Part shown: in pieces, positions 45,478 through 46,694 of the stretch
Layout of the letters: each line of letters opens with the position of its first letter
How positions within the stretch are numbered: the first letter of the stretch is position 1
Assembly: GCA_016928865.1 (NCBI GenBank)
Contig: JAFGJX010000108.1
Span: 1 to 46,694 of the forward strand
DNA: 46,694 nucleotides
Source of the DNA: Spirochaetota bacterium
GTDB lineage: Bacteria > Spirochaetota > UBA4802 > UBA5550
Direction of reading: 5' to 3'
Position numbers and translations under genes: made by a program
The notes under the pieces: model-generated
What the model was told of the DNA's origin: nothing
Databases searched by the model: none
Seen by the model: only the letters and a program-made list of their open reading frames with translations

Positions 45478-46694
45478 ATGGAAATTCAACTTCCCTGGGG
45501 TGCTGGATCTCTTCCCCTGAACGTGCCTGACACGTGGAACGTCATCTATCCGCGGCGCAAATCGAAAGAGAAGAATAAGAAGGTTGATGAAATCGCCCTG
45601 GTCAGGGCGTCGATGGCGAAGCCCGTGGGCGCGCGGCCTCTTTCCGCGCGCAGGCTCAAGGGGAAAAAGGTCGTGGTCATCGTCGACGACCTGTCCCGGC
45701 CCACGCCGGCGCACCGGTTTTTTCATCTGGTGATCGATGCGTTGAAGCGTGCGGGTGCGTCCGAGAAGAACATCACGGTAATACCGTCGATCGGGATCCA
45801 CACGCCGCTGGACGAGTCCGAGATGGCGGAGAAGATCGGCCCGAAGAACCTGAAGCGGGTCCGGTGGGTGAACCATAACGCCTTTGACATAAAGGCCAGC
45901 CACTATTTCGGCACCACCGCGCGCCGCACGCCGGTCTACCTGAACAAGCACCTGCACCATGCGGACCAGATCGTGCTCCTGGGCCTGGTGGAGCCGCATA
46001 TCTGGGCCGGGTTCGGCGGCGGGCTGAAGAACATCCTGCCGGGCGTGGCGTACGCGGAAACCATCGGCCTGCACCACGAGATCATCGCCGAGCCGCCCTT
46101 CCTGTTCAACCGGGTGGGGATGATGCCGGAGAAGAATTCGTTCCGCCAGGACCTGGAGGAGGTGCGGGGCATGATCCCCGCGGACATCTTCTGCGTGAAC
46201 GTGATCCTCGATCATGACAAGAAGATCGTCGCGTCTTTCGCCGGCGATCCGGTTGCCGCGCACCGGGCCGCGGTGGAATACAATTACCGGGAGATGGGGC
46301 TGCACCTCGACCGGCAGGTGGACGGCATCATCGTGAACTCGCGCCCCATGGACATAAACTTCAAGCAGGGGATGAAGTGCGTGGGCAACTCCCTGCCGGC
46401 CCTGGTGCCGGGCGGCGCGGTCATGGCCTTCATGCGCGCGGAGCGGGGCCTCGACGACATCAAGACCGACGCGGGGCCGGTGCCCCTGCCGGTGCTGAAG
46501 GCGATACTCCGGGCCATTGGACCGGCCCGGGTGCGCGGTCTCATCGAGAAGACGCGCAAGGGGCTCAACGTGGAGGAGAAGTTCCTCGTCTACTACTCGC
46601 TCCAGCTGGTGCGCCAGTACGAGCTCTATTTTTACGTGCCGTCGCTCTCGGACGCGGAGGCGAAGATGGTGAAGTTCTTCGTGCGGTGCATGGA
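45478..46694 (+). CDS. LarA/DUF2088 family protein (partial, runs off the window)
   Basis: At least 405 residues read from ATG 45478 (MEIQLPWGAGSL) to the window edge without a stop. AGAGAGG lies upstream of the start. Landmarks VVVIVDDLSRPTPAHRF, VEPHIWAGFGGGLKNILPGVA and INFKQGMKC match the nickel-pincer lactate racemase (LarA) superfamily, whose members racemise or epimerise 2-hydroxyacids using a Ni-pyridinium cofactor. Whether the cofactor ligands (a Lys and His residues) are all present should be checked; the window lacks larB, larC or larE. Being next door to a 2-hydroxyacid dehydrogenase is suggestive. The 217 bases between it and the HhH gene hold nothing recognisable. Confidence 0.85.
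   Translation, partial: MEIQLPWGAGSLPLNVPDTWNVIYPRRKSKEKNKKVDEIALVRASMAKPVGARPLSARRLKGKKVVVIVDDLSRPTPAHRFFHLVIDALKRAGASEKNITVIPSIGIHTPLDESEMAEKIGPKNLKRVRWVNHNAFDIKASHYFGTTARRTPVYLNKHLHHADQIVLLGLVEPHIWAGFGGGLKNILPGVAYAETIGLHHEIIAEPPFLFNRVGMMPEKNSFRQDLEEVRGMIPADIFCVNVILDHDKKIVASFAGDPVAAHRAAVEYNYREMGLHLDRQVDGIIVNSRPMDINFKQGMKCVGNSLPALVPGGAVMAFMRAERGLDDIKTDAGPVPLPVLKAILRAIGPARVRGLIEKTRKGLNVEEKFLVYYSLQLVRQYELYFYVPSLSDAEAKMVKFFVRCM

Overview
The window is bacterial chromosome from a two-membrane, probably anaerobic organism. Evidence for an outer membrane includes apolipoprotein N-acyltransferase (Lnt), several lipobox proteins, a PorV-like barrel and a porin-like barrel. Evidence for anaerobic electron metabolism is a complete HdrCBA-FlxDCBA operon and a multihaem cytochrome cluster. 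Housekeeping order (rny-ymdB-dxs-tlyA; folP-cdaA-ybbR-pdxJ; ligA-lnt) fits Spirochaetota or a Desulfobacterota-like lineage. I lean towards Spirochaetota, but this is not settled from sequence alone. Most of the window looks G+C rich by eye; three stretches are clearly AT-richer: about 1-650, 1556-3270 and 33.5-36.9 kb.

Region by region. 0.2-3.3 kb is accessory: a tyrosine recombinase, one copy of a dispersed repeat, an orphan membrane protein and a Doc-type toxin-antitoxin pair with its own promoter/operator. 3.5-15.6 kb is core: an NlpC/P60 lipoprotein, coaD, rny, ymdB, dxs, tlyA, a PorV-like outer membrane protein, folP, cdaA, a YbbR protein, pdxJ and small envelope proteins. It ends with two adjacent CAU-anticodon tRNA genes (elongator and initiator Met). 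A 530-base gap holds the second repeat copy. 16.3-24.5 kb carries a patatin phospholipase, ligA, lnt, then a DUF5752 / TreT-like / GlgA sugar cluster.

24.5-31.2 kb (minus strand) is a seven-gene Hdr-Flx operon, predicted to couple NAD(P)H oxidation to ferredoxin and disulfide or other low-potential reduction in the cytoplasm. Upstream are a TetR regulator with a clear operator and promoter, and a 3-hydroxyacyl-CoA dehydrogenase-like SDR. 33.5-36.9 kb (plus strand) encodes a modular 9-haem-motif lipoprotein, an outer membrane beta-barrel and an 11-haem periplasmic cytochrome. Together they look like a porin-cytochrome conduit for electron transfer across the outer membrane, and this is the most interesting locus in the window. 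The Hdr-Flx enzyme could handle the cytoplasmic redox balance while the conduit disposes of electrons outside, but a physical or regulatory link is only inference.

36.9-46.7 kb is a mixed metabolic and signalling stretch: amidase, lysophospholipid acyltransferase, 7TM-PAS-PP2C phosphatase, a tiny ORF broken by an amber codon, a D-2-hydroxyacid dehydrogenase next to an IclR regulator with interlocked operators, a crotonase-fold isomerase-like enzyme, a metallophosphoesterase, a Cdd1-like helix-hairpin-helix protein, and a LarA/DUF2088 protein that runs off the right edge.
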